A DNA stretch of 64,000 bases from Edaphobacter modestus (GTDB lineage: Bacteria; Acidobacteriota; Terriglobia; Terriglobales; Acidobacteriaceae): assembly GCF_004217555.1 (NCBI RefSeq), contig NZ_SHKW01000001.1, forward strand, positions 1,550,001 through 1,614,000, read 5' to 3'. Position 1 is the first letter of the stretch; every line of letters starts with the position of its first letter. The position numbers were made by a program, and so were the translations under genes. The notes under the pieces were generated by a model that worked only from the letters and a program-made list of their open reading frames with translations, was not told the origin of the DNA and ran no database searches. Of the stretch, positions 29,701 to 37,193 are shown piece after piece.

Positions 29701-30647
29701 CCGGCAATCGTAGCCGAGTTCACTGTTACTGGCGCTGTTCCTGTTGAGCTCAGCGTCAGTGCCTGCGTCGTCGCAGTGTTCACTGTCACACTACCAAAGC
29801 TAAGGCTTCCAGCACTTACGGTCAGCTGAGGACTCGGTGCTGCCGTGCTCGTCCCGTTTAGCATCACCACCATCATGCTTCCGGCCGAAGCATTGCTGCT
29901 GATAGTGAGCTGACCGCTGGCTTGTCCAGTGCTGGTCGGACTGAATATCACCTGCACCGTGATCGACTGACTTGGGTTGAGCGTCACCGGCAGATTGTTT
30001 CCTACAACAGCAAAGCCCGGCCCCTTAATCGTGGCGGGATTGATCGTCACCGGCGACGTCCCCGTTGAGGTCAGGGTTACCGACCGCATCATCGAGGTAT
30101 TTGTCATCACGTTGCCGAAATTGAGCTGGCTAGTGCTTTGCGACAATTGCGCAATCAACTGAACATTGCTATCGGCTCGTCCATGTGCCGATAGCTGTGC
30201 AAGCGGCCTTGAAGCCGTATCTGCAACAGTGATCTGACCTGAATAGTCAGATGCCGCCGTAGGAAAGAAACCGATTGAGAATGTATGAGTGCCACCAGGA
30301 GCAATGCTGATCGGATACTTTTCATCGCTAGCGACGGAAAAAGCCGCCGAAGAGAAACTAAGTTTGGATATATCAACAGTTATCGAACTGTTATTTGAAA
30401 CCGTAACATTGCTATGGGTCGTCTGTCCTACAACCACATCACCAAAGTCCAGCGTGCTAGGTGAAACTAAAACAGAGCCAGCCGGCGGTGCGACGGTGCC
30501 CGATCCGCAACCAGTCATCACGACCGTCAGACAAACTATCGGAAGAGAGAGAGAGGCGACAAAGCCAATGCGAATTCTCTTTATCTCTGGGGCCAAAAAA
30601 CTAAAAAAACTTACTAGACGACGGAGGGAGGAGCCGTACGTACTCAT
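26703..30647 (-). CDS. Surface lipoprotein with eleven choice-of-anchor D (ASH-like) repeats and a C-terminal FN3 domain
   Basis: A 1,314-residue protein. The N-terminal hydrophobic segment ends in a lipobox (VMTGC, Cys47), so it is probably lipidated. Eleven repeats of about 100 residues follow; nine open with PQLT(V/I/L)S(A/S)GSL(S/N/D)FG and all contain a TLTSTGTxPVTVNSA-like strand and ATLNPTQSLTLQVxFxP. This is the choice-of-anchor D / ASPM-SPD-2-Hydin beta-sandwich pattern. The last 85 residues are a fibronectin type III domain (VDLSWDAPASSPVPVAGYNVYRS ... SNQITITVP). It is probably a long stalk on the cell surface; ligand unknown. The similar FN3 end in the divergent neighbour at 31118 suggests related roles. 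Long open frames on the opposite strand follow the repeat period and are not genes. Confidence 0.85.
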   Translation of the reverse strand: MSTYGSSLRRLVSFFSFLAPEIKRIRIGFVASLSLPIVCLTVVMTGCGSGTVAPPAGSVLVSPSTLDFGDVVVGQTTHSNVTVSNNSSITVDISKLSFSSAAFSVASDEKYPISIAPGGTHTFSIGFFPTAASDYSGQITVADTASRPLAQLSAHGRADSNVQLIAQLSQSTSQLNFGNVMTNTSMMRSVTLTSTGTSPVTINPATIKGPGFAVVGNNLPVTLNPSQSITVQVIFSPTSTGQASGQLTISSNASAGSMMVVMLNGTSTAAPSPQLTVSAGSLSFGSVTVNTATTQALTLSSTGTAPVTVNSATIAGAGFTLVGGTLPATLSPTQSLTLQVRFSPLATGSASGQLAINSDSSAENVMVVALSGTSTAAANPQLTVSAGSLSFGNVTVNTTTTQSLTLTSTGTAPVVVNSAAITGAGFAIVGGNLPATLNPTQSLTLRVQFNPKTTSSANGQLTINSNASTGSTMVVMLNGTSTAAPSPQLTVSAGSLSFGNVTVNTATTQALTLSSTGTAPVTVNSVTIAGTGFTLVGGSLPATLNPTQSLTLQVRFNPTATGAANGQLRISSNSSTGSNSEVALSGASIAAPSPQLTLSSGSLSFGSVTVNTTTMQSLTLTSTGTAPVTVNSATISGAGFSLNAQSFPITLDPDQSITLPVRFSPTAPGSANGQLIINSDSSTGSTATVALSGTSVPVPSPQLTISSGSLSFGNVTVNTSTTQSLTLTSTGTAPVSVSSARITGAGFTLVGGGLPTTLNPTQSMTLQIQFSPTAAGSASGQLIINSDSSTGSTATVALSGTSIQAPSPQLTVSAGSLSFGSVTVNSSTTQSLTLTSTGTAPVTVNSATVTGAGFAIIGGSLPETLNPTQSVTLQVQFSPTTTGSASGQLTISSNSSTGSTGIVSLSGTGIAASSPQLTVSAGSLNFGSVTVNTSTIRSLTLISTGTAPVTVNSAVVTGAGFTILGGGLPATLNSTQSMTLQVQFNPTSTGSASGQLTISSNSSTGSTAVVSLSGTSIAAPSPQLTVSAGSLNFGGVTMNTAATRALTLTSTGTSPVTVNSAAISGAGFTILAQRFPMTLNPTESVTLQVQFSPMSTGSAGGEVAINSNSTSGSTSVIALSGTGTAANPQLTISAGSLDFGSIAVNTSTTKPLTLTSTGTSPLTVNSAIVSGTGFALVGGSFPVTLNPTQSLTLQLRFLPTTAGSPSGQIAINSNSTSGSTSVVALSGTGTGVSHEVDLSWDAPASSPVPVAGYNVYRSVGSSGSFGTINSSPIPTPVYVDSAVVSGTTYLYVVKSVDTSGKESSPSNQITITVP
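26960..30570 (-). repeat. Tandem repeats of about 310 bp encoding anchor-D domains
   Basis: Eleven units are visible in protein and many are also alike in DNA, notably the core that encodes SLSFGSVTVNT and the stretch encoding TLNPTQSLTLQV. The first two (closest to the lipobox) and the last are the most diverged. The DNA similarity between the middle units suggests expansion by unequal recombination. Confidence 0.85.
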
Positions 30648-31117
30648 CGCAAACGTTTACCTCTTCAGACTTAAGACTTACAGAAAGTAGAGAGGGCATA
30701 ACTGTACTGGATAGTCTGGAATTTCATAAGCAGTTTACACGATCATACGAATTGCTAATTAATATCTGATCGTCACGCACTTGCAAGGTATCCTTGGACA
30801 CAAGATCCTAAAAGTAAGCATCATTTTGCGACATCCACTTGTAAGTTTCACGCTCAATTATTGAGTGTGAAACTCATAAATTTTCGTCTCAGCAAGGTAC
30901 AATAAAAATCGCAGCAAAAACTGATTATCCCGCTTTGTCTCGACAAATTTATAGATCCAACTCGAACCCATTCGCTAATTGTGTGGGCGATTTTACTTTT
31001 AGCCGCGTAAGACGGCAACGATGGATTGATGCCCTACCTGTTACAAGGTCTCTTGGGTTGGCGCTGCTGATGTGGCGGGCCTTTCTGGTTACTTGAGATT
31101 TCAGAAAGGCAGGCACC
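30648..31117. other. Divergent intergenic region between two secreted repeat-protein genes
   Basis: It holds a near-perfect 31-bp palindrome (annotated separately) and a weaker inverted pair, ACGATCA at 30739-30745 and TGATCGT at 30767-30773, nearer the minus-strand gene. From about 30950 to 31117 there is a GC-richer stretch that could be an untranslated leader of the plus-strand gene. I could not match it to a riboswitch family I know. Confidence 0.5.
30844..30874. promoter_or_regulatory. 31-bp palindrome, candidate operator or RNA hairpin
   Basis: The left arm is 30844-30858 (AGTTTCACGCTCAAT) and the right arm 30860-30874 (ATTGAGTGTGAAACT) around a single central base. Fourteen of fifteen pairs are Watson-Crick, and the remaining one would be G-U in RNA. 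It lies 197 bp from the minus-strand start at 30647 and 244 bp from the plus-strand start at 31118. It has the size of a binding site for a dimeric regulator; no T-run follows, so a terminator is less likely. Confidence 0.55.
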
Positions 31118-33166
31118 ATGCGTAAACTCTCGACGCTTGTTTTCGTCGTGCTTTCTCTCATCCTTCCAGCTCTGAGTTTTTCCCAATCATCGTCTCCTGT
31201 CTGGTTTACCCTCAATGCGCCCGAGGGATCCGTCATTACAGCTTCCAGCACCATAACTCTCCGTTTCGGCCAGGTAGCTTCTACCTGTGCCGCGGTAATG
31301 GGCAGCGGCCCATGCAGTGGAGTAAGTGTCGGGACACCTAGTCCTGAAGTGTGGACAAGTCCCAAGACCTTCACGCCGACATCTGGATCAGCGACCGTGA
31401 ATGTCGTTGTGACCGCAACGTCATTTGGCGGTGTCGATCCCATTCCCGGCGTATACAAGACCGTGCAGATACAGGAACAGACGAATTCCCAAACCATCAC
31501 CATCAACGGTCAGTCAGTTACTGTCCCGGGACTTTCGTCATCTCCTTCCTCTCCTCCCTCGTCTTCTGGAGCGTGGCTAACTCTCAATGCACCCGATGGA
31601 TCGGTGATTACCGCATCCGGATCGATTACTCTTCGTTACGGTCAGTTAGCCTCTACCTGCTCTGTCGTCTCAGTAAGCAGCGGCCCGTGTCGGGGAGCAA
31701 ATCCCGGCGGCACTACTCCGGAGACATGGACTTCGCCGCAGACATTTAGTCCGCTCTCTGGCTCATCAACCGTAAGTGTCACCGTGTCCACAGCGGCGTT
31801 CAATAATGTCGACCCACTTCCCGGCGTTTACAAGACTGTGCAAATCCAGCAAAAGACTACCGCACAAACCATCATTGTCAACGGTCAGTCGAGAACAGTC
31901 CCCGGAACCTCGACTCCCCCGTCTTCTTCGGTCTGGTTCACTCTCACGGCTCCGGAAGGCACGGTTATTACCGCGTCCGCTCCGATTACTCTTCGCTACG
32001 GTCAGTTGGCCTCCACCTGTGCCGTCGTCGCGGTAAACAGCGGGCCCTGCCAGGGAGCGAGTCCCGGACGCCCCACTCCGGAGACATGGACCTCGCCGCA
32101 GACATTTAGTCCATCCTCTGGCTCAACCACCGCGAGTGTCACTGTGTCCACAGCCGCATTTAATAATGTGGACCCCATTCCCGGCGTGTACAAAACGGTG
32201 CAGATCCAGGAAAAAACTAACACTCAAACCATCACCGTCAACGGTCAGTCGGTCACAGTCCCCGGAACCTCGACTCAACCGACCTGCCAGCTGGTCGCAA
32301 ATCCAAGCTCCATTAATTTCCAGAACACGACCGTGGGCTACACACTCTCCTCTTCGGGCAGCATCACGAGCAACTGTCCGACGACTGTCACAGTAAGTTC
32401 CGTACAGGTCTCCGGTCCATACAGCGTATCCGGATTTCAGAGTCCGTTTTCGCTGGCTTCTGGCCAGACACAAAACTATTCTGCTGTCTTTGCGCCAACC
32501 ACTACCGGAACTGCAAACGGAACCATCGCCTTTGTCAGCAATGCAGCCACAAATCCCAACGTGTCTGTGTCTCTCACTGGAACAGGTGTTGGCTCGACCC
32601 AGGTGGCGACACTGTCATCCAGCGCAACCTCACTTGCCTTCGGCAACGTCGCCGTCAACAACGCTCAATCGAAAACGGTGACAATCACAAATTCAGGATC
32701 CACAACAATCACTGTCTCTGCCGTAAGAGTGACAGGGACAGGATTTTCCATCAGTAGTGTCACAACTCCCTTTACTCTTGCGGCCAGCCAATCGAGACAG
32801 ATCACCGTTACCCTTACCCCCACGGCAAATGGATCGGCCTCCGGAACCTTGACCATCACAAGCAATGCATCGAACTCTACGCTGACAGTCTCGCTAACCG
32901 GTACTGGTGTCTCGCCCGCAAATCGCACCGTTACGTTGTCGTGGAACCCCAGCTCATCTCAGGTCTCCGGCTATAACATATATCGCTCCACAGTCTCCGG
33001 TGGACCCTATTCGAAGATCAACAGTTCGACGATAACGACTGTCAGCTATAGCGATCAAACTGTAGTTGGTGGAGCAACGTACTACTACACAATCACAGCG
33101 GTTGGCACGAATGGTACTCAGAGCGGATATTCCAATCAGGCAACTGTCGTTATTCCGAACCCATAA
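31118..33166 (+). CDS. Secreted repeat protein: three copies of an unassigned Cys-pair domain, two anchor-D domains, FN3
   Basis: A 682-residue protein with a signal peptide (MRKLSTLVFVVLSLILPALSFSQ). Three tandem units of about 115 residues follow. Each has WFTLNAPEGSVITAS, ITLRxGQxASTC, a GPC motif, PExWTSPxTF, VDPxPGVYKTVQIQ and QTIxxNGQSxTVPG. Two cysteines per unit (STC and GPC) could form a disulphide. I do not recognise this domain. Two choice-of-anchor D domains follow from about residue 385 (CQLVANPSSINFQNTTVG, LAFGNVAVNNAQSKTVTI), then a C-terminal FN3 domain (VTLSWNPSSSQVSGYNIYRS). It is exported, with no lipobox or sorting signal visible. It is divergent from the 11-repeat lipoprotein gene, whose C-terminus is alike. 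Confidence 0.82.
   Translation: MRKLSTLVFVVLSLILPALSFSQSSSPVWFTLNAPEGSVITASSTITLRFGQVASTCAAVMGSGPCSGVSVGTPSPEVWTSPKTFTPTSGSATVNVVVTATSFGGVDPIPGVYKTVQIQEQTNSQTITINGQSVTVPGLSSSPSSPPSSSGAWLTLNAPDGSVITASGSITLRYGQLASTCSVVSVSSGPCRGANPGGTTPETWTSPQTFSPLSGSSTVSVTVSTAAFNNVDPLPGVYKTVQIQQKTTAQTIIVNGQSRTVPGTSTPPSSSVWFTLTAPEGTVITASAPITLRYGQLASTCAVVAVNSGPCQGASPGRPTPETWTSPQTFSPSSGSTTASVTVSTAAFNNVDPIPGVYKTVQIQEKTNTQTITVNGQSVTVPGTSTQPTCQLVANPSSINFQNTTVGYTLSSSGSITSNCPTTVTVSSVQVSGPYSVSGFQSPFSLASGQTQNYSAVFAPTTTGTANGTIAFVSNAATNPNVSVSLTGTGVGSTQVATLSSSATSLAFGNVAVNNAQSKTVTITNSGSTTITVSAVRVTGTGFSISSVTTPFTLAASQSRQITVTLTPTANGSASGTLTITSNASNSTLTVSLTGTGVSPANRTVTLSWNPSSSQVSGYNIYRSTVSGGPYSKINSSTITTVSYSDQTVVGGATYYYTITAVGTNGTQSGYSNQATVVIPNP
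31190..32275 (+). repeat. Three tandem units of about 355 bp encoding an unassigned domain
   Basis: Units run at roughly 31190-31550, 31565-31910 and 31925-32275, separated by short S/P/T-rich linkers. Units two and three are closest to each other, sharing long identical DNA blocks around the part encoding QTFSP and AAFNNVDP; unit one is more diverged. The conserved cysteines are kept in all three. Confidence 0.85.
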
Positions 33167-33182
33167 ACCTCATCGGATTTAA

Positions 33183-33227
33183 TGCATGAGAAGAGGCCCT
33201 CACTTCACGAGAGCATCTTCTCATGCA
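33183..33227 (+). terminator. Perfect 12-bp inverted repeat after a surface-protein gene
   Basis: The arms TGCATGAGAAGA (33183-33194) and TCTTCTCATGCA (33216-33227) are exact reverse complements around a 21-base loop that may pair further. It begins 16 bases after the stop at 33166. No T-run follows on either strand, so it may be a processing or stabilising hairpin or a factor-dependent terminator. Confidence 0.55.
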
Positions 33228-33789
33228 CGTCTATTTACAGGGCCACTGCAGCGCCCAAAACGCATGGCAAGAAGACTCGAATCTATCCACGCTTGGCATC
33301 GGCGTTCATGCTCGCGCGTCTCCATGCATCAGTGTGCAACGTTACGCGCGATGAGGTGCTGCGACGAGTTTTTCATGGGAGTAATCTCTCCGATCCGAAG
33401 GACCTGCTCATCCCATTTTTCGGTACTTACCAGGCAATACGATCGCAAGTGACTGGTCAGGTGATAGAGACAGGCCTACCGCCTGAATACAGGATTCTCG
33501 CCTTGCATCGTCCGCGTCAGCGGGGTCACCGCATAATGTCCGCCGGGCACCTTGGTTTACGACTTTGATCTCAATTCCTCTTCGTATATCTCGTAGTCGC
33601 CTAACCACCGCCTACCGCTACCAGACGAGGACGATGAGCCAGTTGTCCGACCTCTTCGTTCTTGAGGATGGCAGGCCACGTGTGCGTGGTCAGACCGACC
33701 TACATTCTACGAGTGTCCCGCACCGTTTGCGTCCCTACGTGCGACGTTTACCCGCCTACGCCTAGAGAGAACGGTTTCCTTAGCCGTTG
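33228..33789. other. 560-bp region without a recognised gene
   Basis: Open frames exist on both strands (33182-33568 plus; 33408-33608 minus; 33565-33765 plus) but none has a ribosome site or a recognisable protein. The minus-strand frames read like broken protein stretches. The block is probably decayed mobile or coding DNA, but I could not identify the source. It lies just downstream of the glycosyltransferase gene ending at 33790. Confidence 0.4.
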
Positions 33790-34737
33790 CTAATCAAAGT
33801 GACCAGTAGATTGGGGCGTTTCTTTCAGTACCAACGTATGACCTTTGCGTATATGCTGAATACGTATCCAGGCGGATGGCGGCAGAGGATCCCGTTTACG
33901 GCGGATCATGGAGGGAGCAGCGATTCCTTCGCTCACGGCGCGAAACCATAAATCGACCCAACCATATCGAACCGACAGCATGCCATCTTTCAAAACACGC
34001 GGCCCAACAAAGCTGATCGCGCGCAGCAGCGTACAATTCTTCCACGCTGTCCAAATCTTGTTCCGTAGGAAGTAGTAGTTGCGTTGGCTGCGGGTCTTGT
34101 TCTCGTGTCGACTTACCTGCAGTTCCACAGTCCCGATTGTGGGCACATAAAGAATGTCATAGCCGGCTCGCAGAATGCGAAGCGCAAGATCGACGCACTC
34201 GAAACAGGCAAAAAAGTCGTCGTCGTAACCGCCGGTGTCGCGGAGGGTTGAGGCTCTTATAAACAGCGCTCCCTCACTGAAGTAGTCGGTAAGGTGGAAG
34301 CGGTCTTTTCCGATCTCAAACGGTACCGGATGCCACCAGTGTTCACGTAATGGGCTGCCTGGATCTTCCACTCCCGCGATCCGTAACGTCAGAAGTCCCA
34401 CCTTTGGAAACTGATGGAAGAGGGCCACAGCCTTATGGATACTCTCGGGATCCAAAACAATCATGTCGTTGTCGAGGGAAAGAATGAAATCTCCCTTCGC
34501 ACTACGAAAGCCCTCATTTCGCCCAGCAGTAGGAGAATCCACCGTCCGGCGAATCACGCGCACTCGCGAGCCGAACTCTTCTTGGAGCATCTCCGGAGTT
34601 CCGTCAGTCGAGACGTTGTCAACAACGATGAATTCCAATTCGGGCCAATTCAATCCGAGGCAACTGCTTAACGATTGACGTAAAAGATCCTTGCGGTTGT
34701 GGGTCAGTATGATTACTGAAACTGCCGGCATCTTCAT
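33790..34737 (-). CDS. Glycosyltransferase family 2
   Basis: A 315-residue GT-A enzyme: VSVIILTHNRKDLLRQSLSS, FIVVDNVSTDGTPEML, NEGFRSAKGDFILSLDNDMIVLD (DxD as DND), then CFECVDLALRILRAGYDILYVP and SQRNYYFLRNKIW. The C-terminal 80 residues are amphipathic and basic. An AAGGT site lies upstream of the ATG at 34737; a second ATG two codons later is possible. It is the third gene of a minus-strand trio with an SDR and a nucleotidyltransferase gene, 25 bp after the latter, suggesting synthesis and transfer of one special sugar. Confidence 0.85.
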   Translation of the reverse strand: MKMPAVSVIILTHNRKDLLRQSLSSCLGLNWPELEFIVVDNVSTDGTPEMLQEEFGSRVRVIRRTVDSPTAGRNEGFRSAKGDFILSLDNDMIVLDPESIHKAVALFHQFPKVGLLTLRIAGVEDPGSPLREHWWHPVPFEIGKDRFHLTDYFSEGALFIRASTLRDTGGYDDDFFACFECVDLALRILRAGYDILYVPTIGTVELQVSRHENKTRSQRNYYFLRNKIWTAWKNCTLLRAISFVGPRVLKDGMLSVRYGWVDLWFRAVSEGIAAPSMIRRKRDPLPPSAWIRIQHIRKGHTLVLKETPQSTGHFD

Positions 34738-34762
34738 ATCGGGGATACCTTCCGTCGAGAAA

Positions 34763-35479
34763 TCAATCCAGCTGTGACGCGGATGACACTACCATTTCGT
34801 TAGATGACATTACCATTTGGTTAATCGAGGAGAGCTGCTCGAACGTGTCCACAGCAAACCAGCGCTTGGGATAGATGGACGAGCAATAGACTTGGCGCTT
34901 GGAAATCAACTGCTCCCAAACCGCGTAAAAGTCCTCCTGCCGCGAAGTGATGCGGTTGATCATCGCGGGACTTAGAACTTGAATCCCGGAGCAATACCTG
35001 TCGGATGGCGTATCCCGATCTAGCCTCGTCACTACACCATCCTCTTGAAAGATGTAGTCACCTTCCAGCCCCGGGACGGGAACAACAGGAACCACCATGC
35101 ACGCAGGGCTGTTATGCCGGGCGTATTCCAACTCTAGCTGTTCAATATCGAGTTCCACAACGTTGTCGCAAGTCAGTACGAGCAGGGGTTCGTCCAAGTA
35201 CTTGAGCATCGTGTTGTAAATCCACCACGAGTTTCCCTTGCCGCTGGTGTTGTAAACGCAATCAACTCCTAGGTCGATCACGTGCTCAGCGAGTTTCGGT
35301 CCTTTATACCCAACTGTGATATGAATCACGTCAACGTGCCCACGAATCCGGCGGATCCCATCGGCGATGAGTGTCGATCCTTGAAGTGGGGCCATTGGTT
35401 TAGGGATGACAGCCGTCAGGGGCATCATACGAACGCCACGTCCCGCAGCCATGATGAGTGCATGTCGGATGCGTGTCAT
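34763..35479 (-). CDS. Sugar-phosphate nucleotidyltransferase family protein
   Basis: A 238-residue protein with the NTP-transferase signature at the N-terminus (MAAGRGVRMMPLTAVIPKPM) and a metal/nucleotide aspartate in LVLTCDNVVELD. It would activate a sugar phosphate or choline-like phosphate with an NTP. The length fits the shorter members of the family (LicC/HddC-like) rather than full RmlA. The start has an excellent ribosome site, GAGGAGGTG, located inside the end of the upstream SDR gene, with only 3 bp between the genes. The last residues repeat a NQMVMSSNEMVVSS-like motif, a tiny internal duplication. Confidence 0.82.
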   Translation of the reverse strand: MTRIRHALIMAAGRGVRMMPLTAVIPKPMAPLQGSTLIADGIRRIRGHVDVIHITVGYKGPKLAEHVIDLGVDCVYNTSGKGNSWWIYNTMLKYLDEPLLVLTCDNVVELDIEQLELEYARHNSPACMVVPVVPVPGLEGDYIFQEDGVVTRLDRDTPSDRYCSGIQVLSPAMINRITSRQEDFYAVWEQLISKRQVYCSSIYPKRWFAVDTFEQLSSINQMVMSSNEMVVSSASQLD

Positions 35480-35482
35480 ACG

Positions 35483-36439
35483 CTACACCTCCTCGCGTGG
35501 TGGATTGCTAATTAAATCCAGGATTTCAGCATCGGTCAGCCGGTCGGTATTTGCCGACGATAATCCGTAGGACACTGGCTTTTCCGCCTTCTCGTTGAAG
35601 GAGAGCAGATAATGGGTGACGCCATCCAACTCCAATTCAGAGGTATAGGGAATCTCGATATCGCCGAACAGGAATTCATCGTCGCGCTCGCCGGGACGTC
35701 CTGACACCCTCTCCCAGCTGCCGCCTTTATGCCTGCACCAGACGCGCAGGATATCTTCGATTTGCGCCGCCTTCATCTTGCGGCAGAGTACTTTGCCTTG
35801 GAACCGTTCGGCGTTTTTTAGCGCTGCCAAAACGAGTTGAACGGATTCGTCGACAGTGAAAAACATCCGTCGCATTTCAGGGCCGGTTGTGCCTATCACG
35901 CCCGTCTTCTCGTGCATGCTCCTCCAAAGCGGAAATACCGACCCTGTGGACCACACAACATTGCCGAATCGCACGCATACAAACCTGGTGTCAGTCATGC
36001 GATTGCAGGAGCAGAAGATACGCTCCATAAGGGCCTTAGACATACCGTAGGTATTCCGGACGGGAGGTGATGCCTTGTCCGTAGAGACACCAATCACGGT
36101 TTCCACGCCGCGTTCCATGGCGACCCGCGCGACGTTTTGTGAGCCAAGAACATTTACATCAATGCACTCCATGGGTTGGTGTTCCGCATTGTCCACGAAT
36201 TTGGTCGCCGCTGCGTGGATGATGATGTTAGGACGCGCTGCCACCACGATGTCACGAACCGACTCAATATTCGTTACGTCGAGTGGCACGGCTTCACAGC
36301 CCGTGCGATCCTGAGCTTGCTTTGCGAGGCTATTATTGCGGCCCGCGAGAATAATCCGATAGTCGGATTTCAATGCGAGTCCGAGTTTCTTACCAAGGAA
36401 CCCCGTCCCGCCAGTGATCAGAATCGTTTTGTCGTTCAA
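35483..36439 (-). CDS. SDR-family nucleotide-sugar dehydratase/epimerase (CapD/PseB-like)
   Basis: About 318 residues. The NAD(P)-binding motif GGTGFLG lies close to the start. Further motifs are NIIIHAAATKFVDNAEHQPMECIDVNVLGSQNV, VSTDKASPPVRNTYGMSKALMERI (catalytic Y-x3-K as YGMSK) and VRFGNVVWSTGSVFPLW. These are the marks of UDP-GlcNAc 4,6-dehydratase/C5-epimerase type enzymes. I choose the TTG at 36439 because GGAG lies seven bases upstream and the protein then starts directly at the Rossmann strand (LNDKTILITGG). An ATG at 36532 would add 31 residues with no ribosome site or family match. It is the first gene of the trio. Confidence 0.82.
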   Translation of the reverse strand: MNDKTILITGGTGFLGKKLGLALKSDYRIILAGRNNSLAKQAQDRTGCEAVPLDVTNIESVRDIVVAARPNIIIHAAATKFVDNAEHQPMECIDVNVLGSQNVARVAMERGVETVIGVSTDKASPPVRNTYGMSKALMERIFCSCNRMTDTRFVCVRFGNVVWSTGSVFPLWRSMHEKTGVIGTTGPEMRRMFFTVDESVQLVLAALKNAERFQGKVLCRKMKAAQIEDILRVWCRHKGGSWERVSGRPGERDDEFLFGDIEIPYTSELELDGVTHYLLSFNEKAEKPVSYGLSSANTDRLTDAEILDLISNPPREEV

Positions 36440-36790
36440 AGACGCTCTCCATGACAAGGCTGCTGAAAAACTACTCGTAAACCACAACCGGTTTCTGTGA
36501 AGATCAACTCCGGTCCAGAGTCTTGGTTTCACGGCTGTACCTAACAGGTAAGCACGTGGATCACCAAATGGGATTACAGAATCAATCGATTGAGCTGTCA
36601 GCCATAACCCACCACGTAAATGTCTATTACTCTGACTGTTGGCAGCAAATCTTTGGACGGAGAAGATGGGTTCAAAAGACAGCTCATGGGAAGTAAAGCT
36701 GTCGTGAACTAGGAGACGTCTTGCATATAAACTGCAACTGAACCGTCCCGCGGAATTTGCTTGCGGAGACGCCGGTGAGCCATGGTGGAC
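36440..36790. other. Region with no gene between the sugar trio and the graveyard
   Basis: I see no credible coding region, hairpin or RNA. It should contain the promoter of the minus-strand sugar trio. Confidence 0.4.
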
Positions 36791-36931
36791 TTACTCGTGC
36801 ACGAAGCTGGAAACGCCTGGGGCACAGGGGAAAACCTTGACAAAGTCGGCTCCCGCCTTGTGCGCCGACATAACCTCGGTGGGGGTTAATGCGCCGGGCT
36901 TTCCCAGAAAGAGGAGCAGCACAAGCGTCAT
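36791..36931 (-). pseudogene. Fragment of a KDPG/KHG aldolase (eda-like) gene
   Basis: The minus-strand frame reads PGALTPTEVMSAHKAGADFVKVFPC and then stops. PGALTPTE and AGADFVKVFP are the hallmark blocks of 2-keto-3-deoxy-6-phosphogluconate aldolase, including the Schiff-base lysine in VKVFP. Only about 35 codons of the family are present, with no start of its own. On its 5' side the frame runs without a stop into an IS66 tnpB fragment at about 36931, so this is a junction of two unrelated remnants. Confidence 0.75.
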
Positions 36932-37193
36932 GCGCGGCAACTTGAAAACTCCAGCCTCGAGCCGCTTATACCAGAGCACAAACCATCGCGATCCCACGCA
37001 AGTATCTTCAACCGGTCACCGCGGCGCGAACGAAGCAAAAGTAGTGCCCGCTGAGACGGTCTTCTCCTATCGTTGCACGCACCCGCTCGGCCAGACGATC
37101 AAATCCGCAGCGCATGTCCGTTGCCTCGGCCTCAAGCCAGATGCACGCCCCCTGCGCTCCATCCAGAGATCTCAAGCTCGGCAGACCGATCAC
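36932..37193 (-). pseudogene. IS66-family tnpB remnant with frameshifts
   Basis: The minus-strand frame from 37193 reads IWLEAEATDMRCGFDRLAE and SGHYFCFVR, which matches the start of IS66 TnpB (the IS66 Orf2 protein). It then stops, but the next frame continues with RRGDRLKILAWDRDGL and a third with LWYKRLEAGVFKLPR, both typical of the rest of TnpB. At least two frameshifts therefore separate pieces of one ancestral gene, and the C-terminal third is missing. Confidence 0.8.

Noticed and set aside
27325..29829. Long plus-strand open frames opposite the 11-repeat lipoprotein gene (for example 27325-28161 and 29203-29829)
   Set aside because: They repeat with the period of the real gene on the minus strand, have no ribosome site and only mirror its codon pattern.
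30950..31117. Possible riboswitch in the leader of the secreted repeat protein
   Set aside because: I tried to fit it to c-di-GMP-type consensus elements, but conserved loops and the tetraloop contacts are missing.
33731..33764. Possible group II intron domain V on the minus strand
   Set aside because: The stretch GTCGCACGTA and the preceding GGCGTAGGCGG resemble domain V, but the stem has mismatches, the loop is wrong, and no maturase or domain VI was found.
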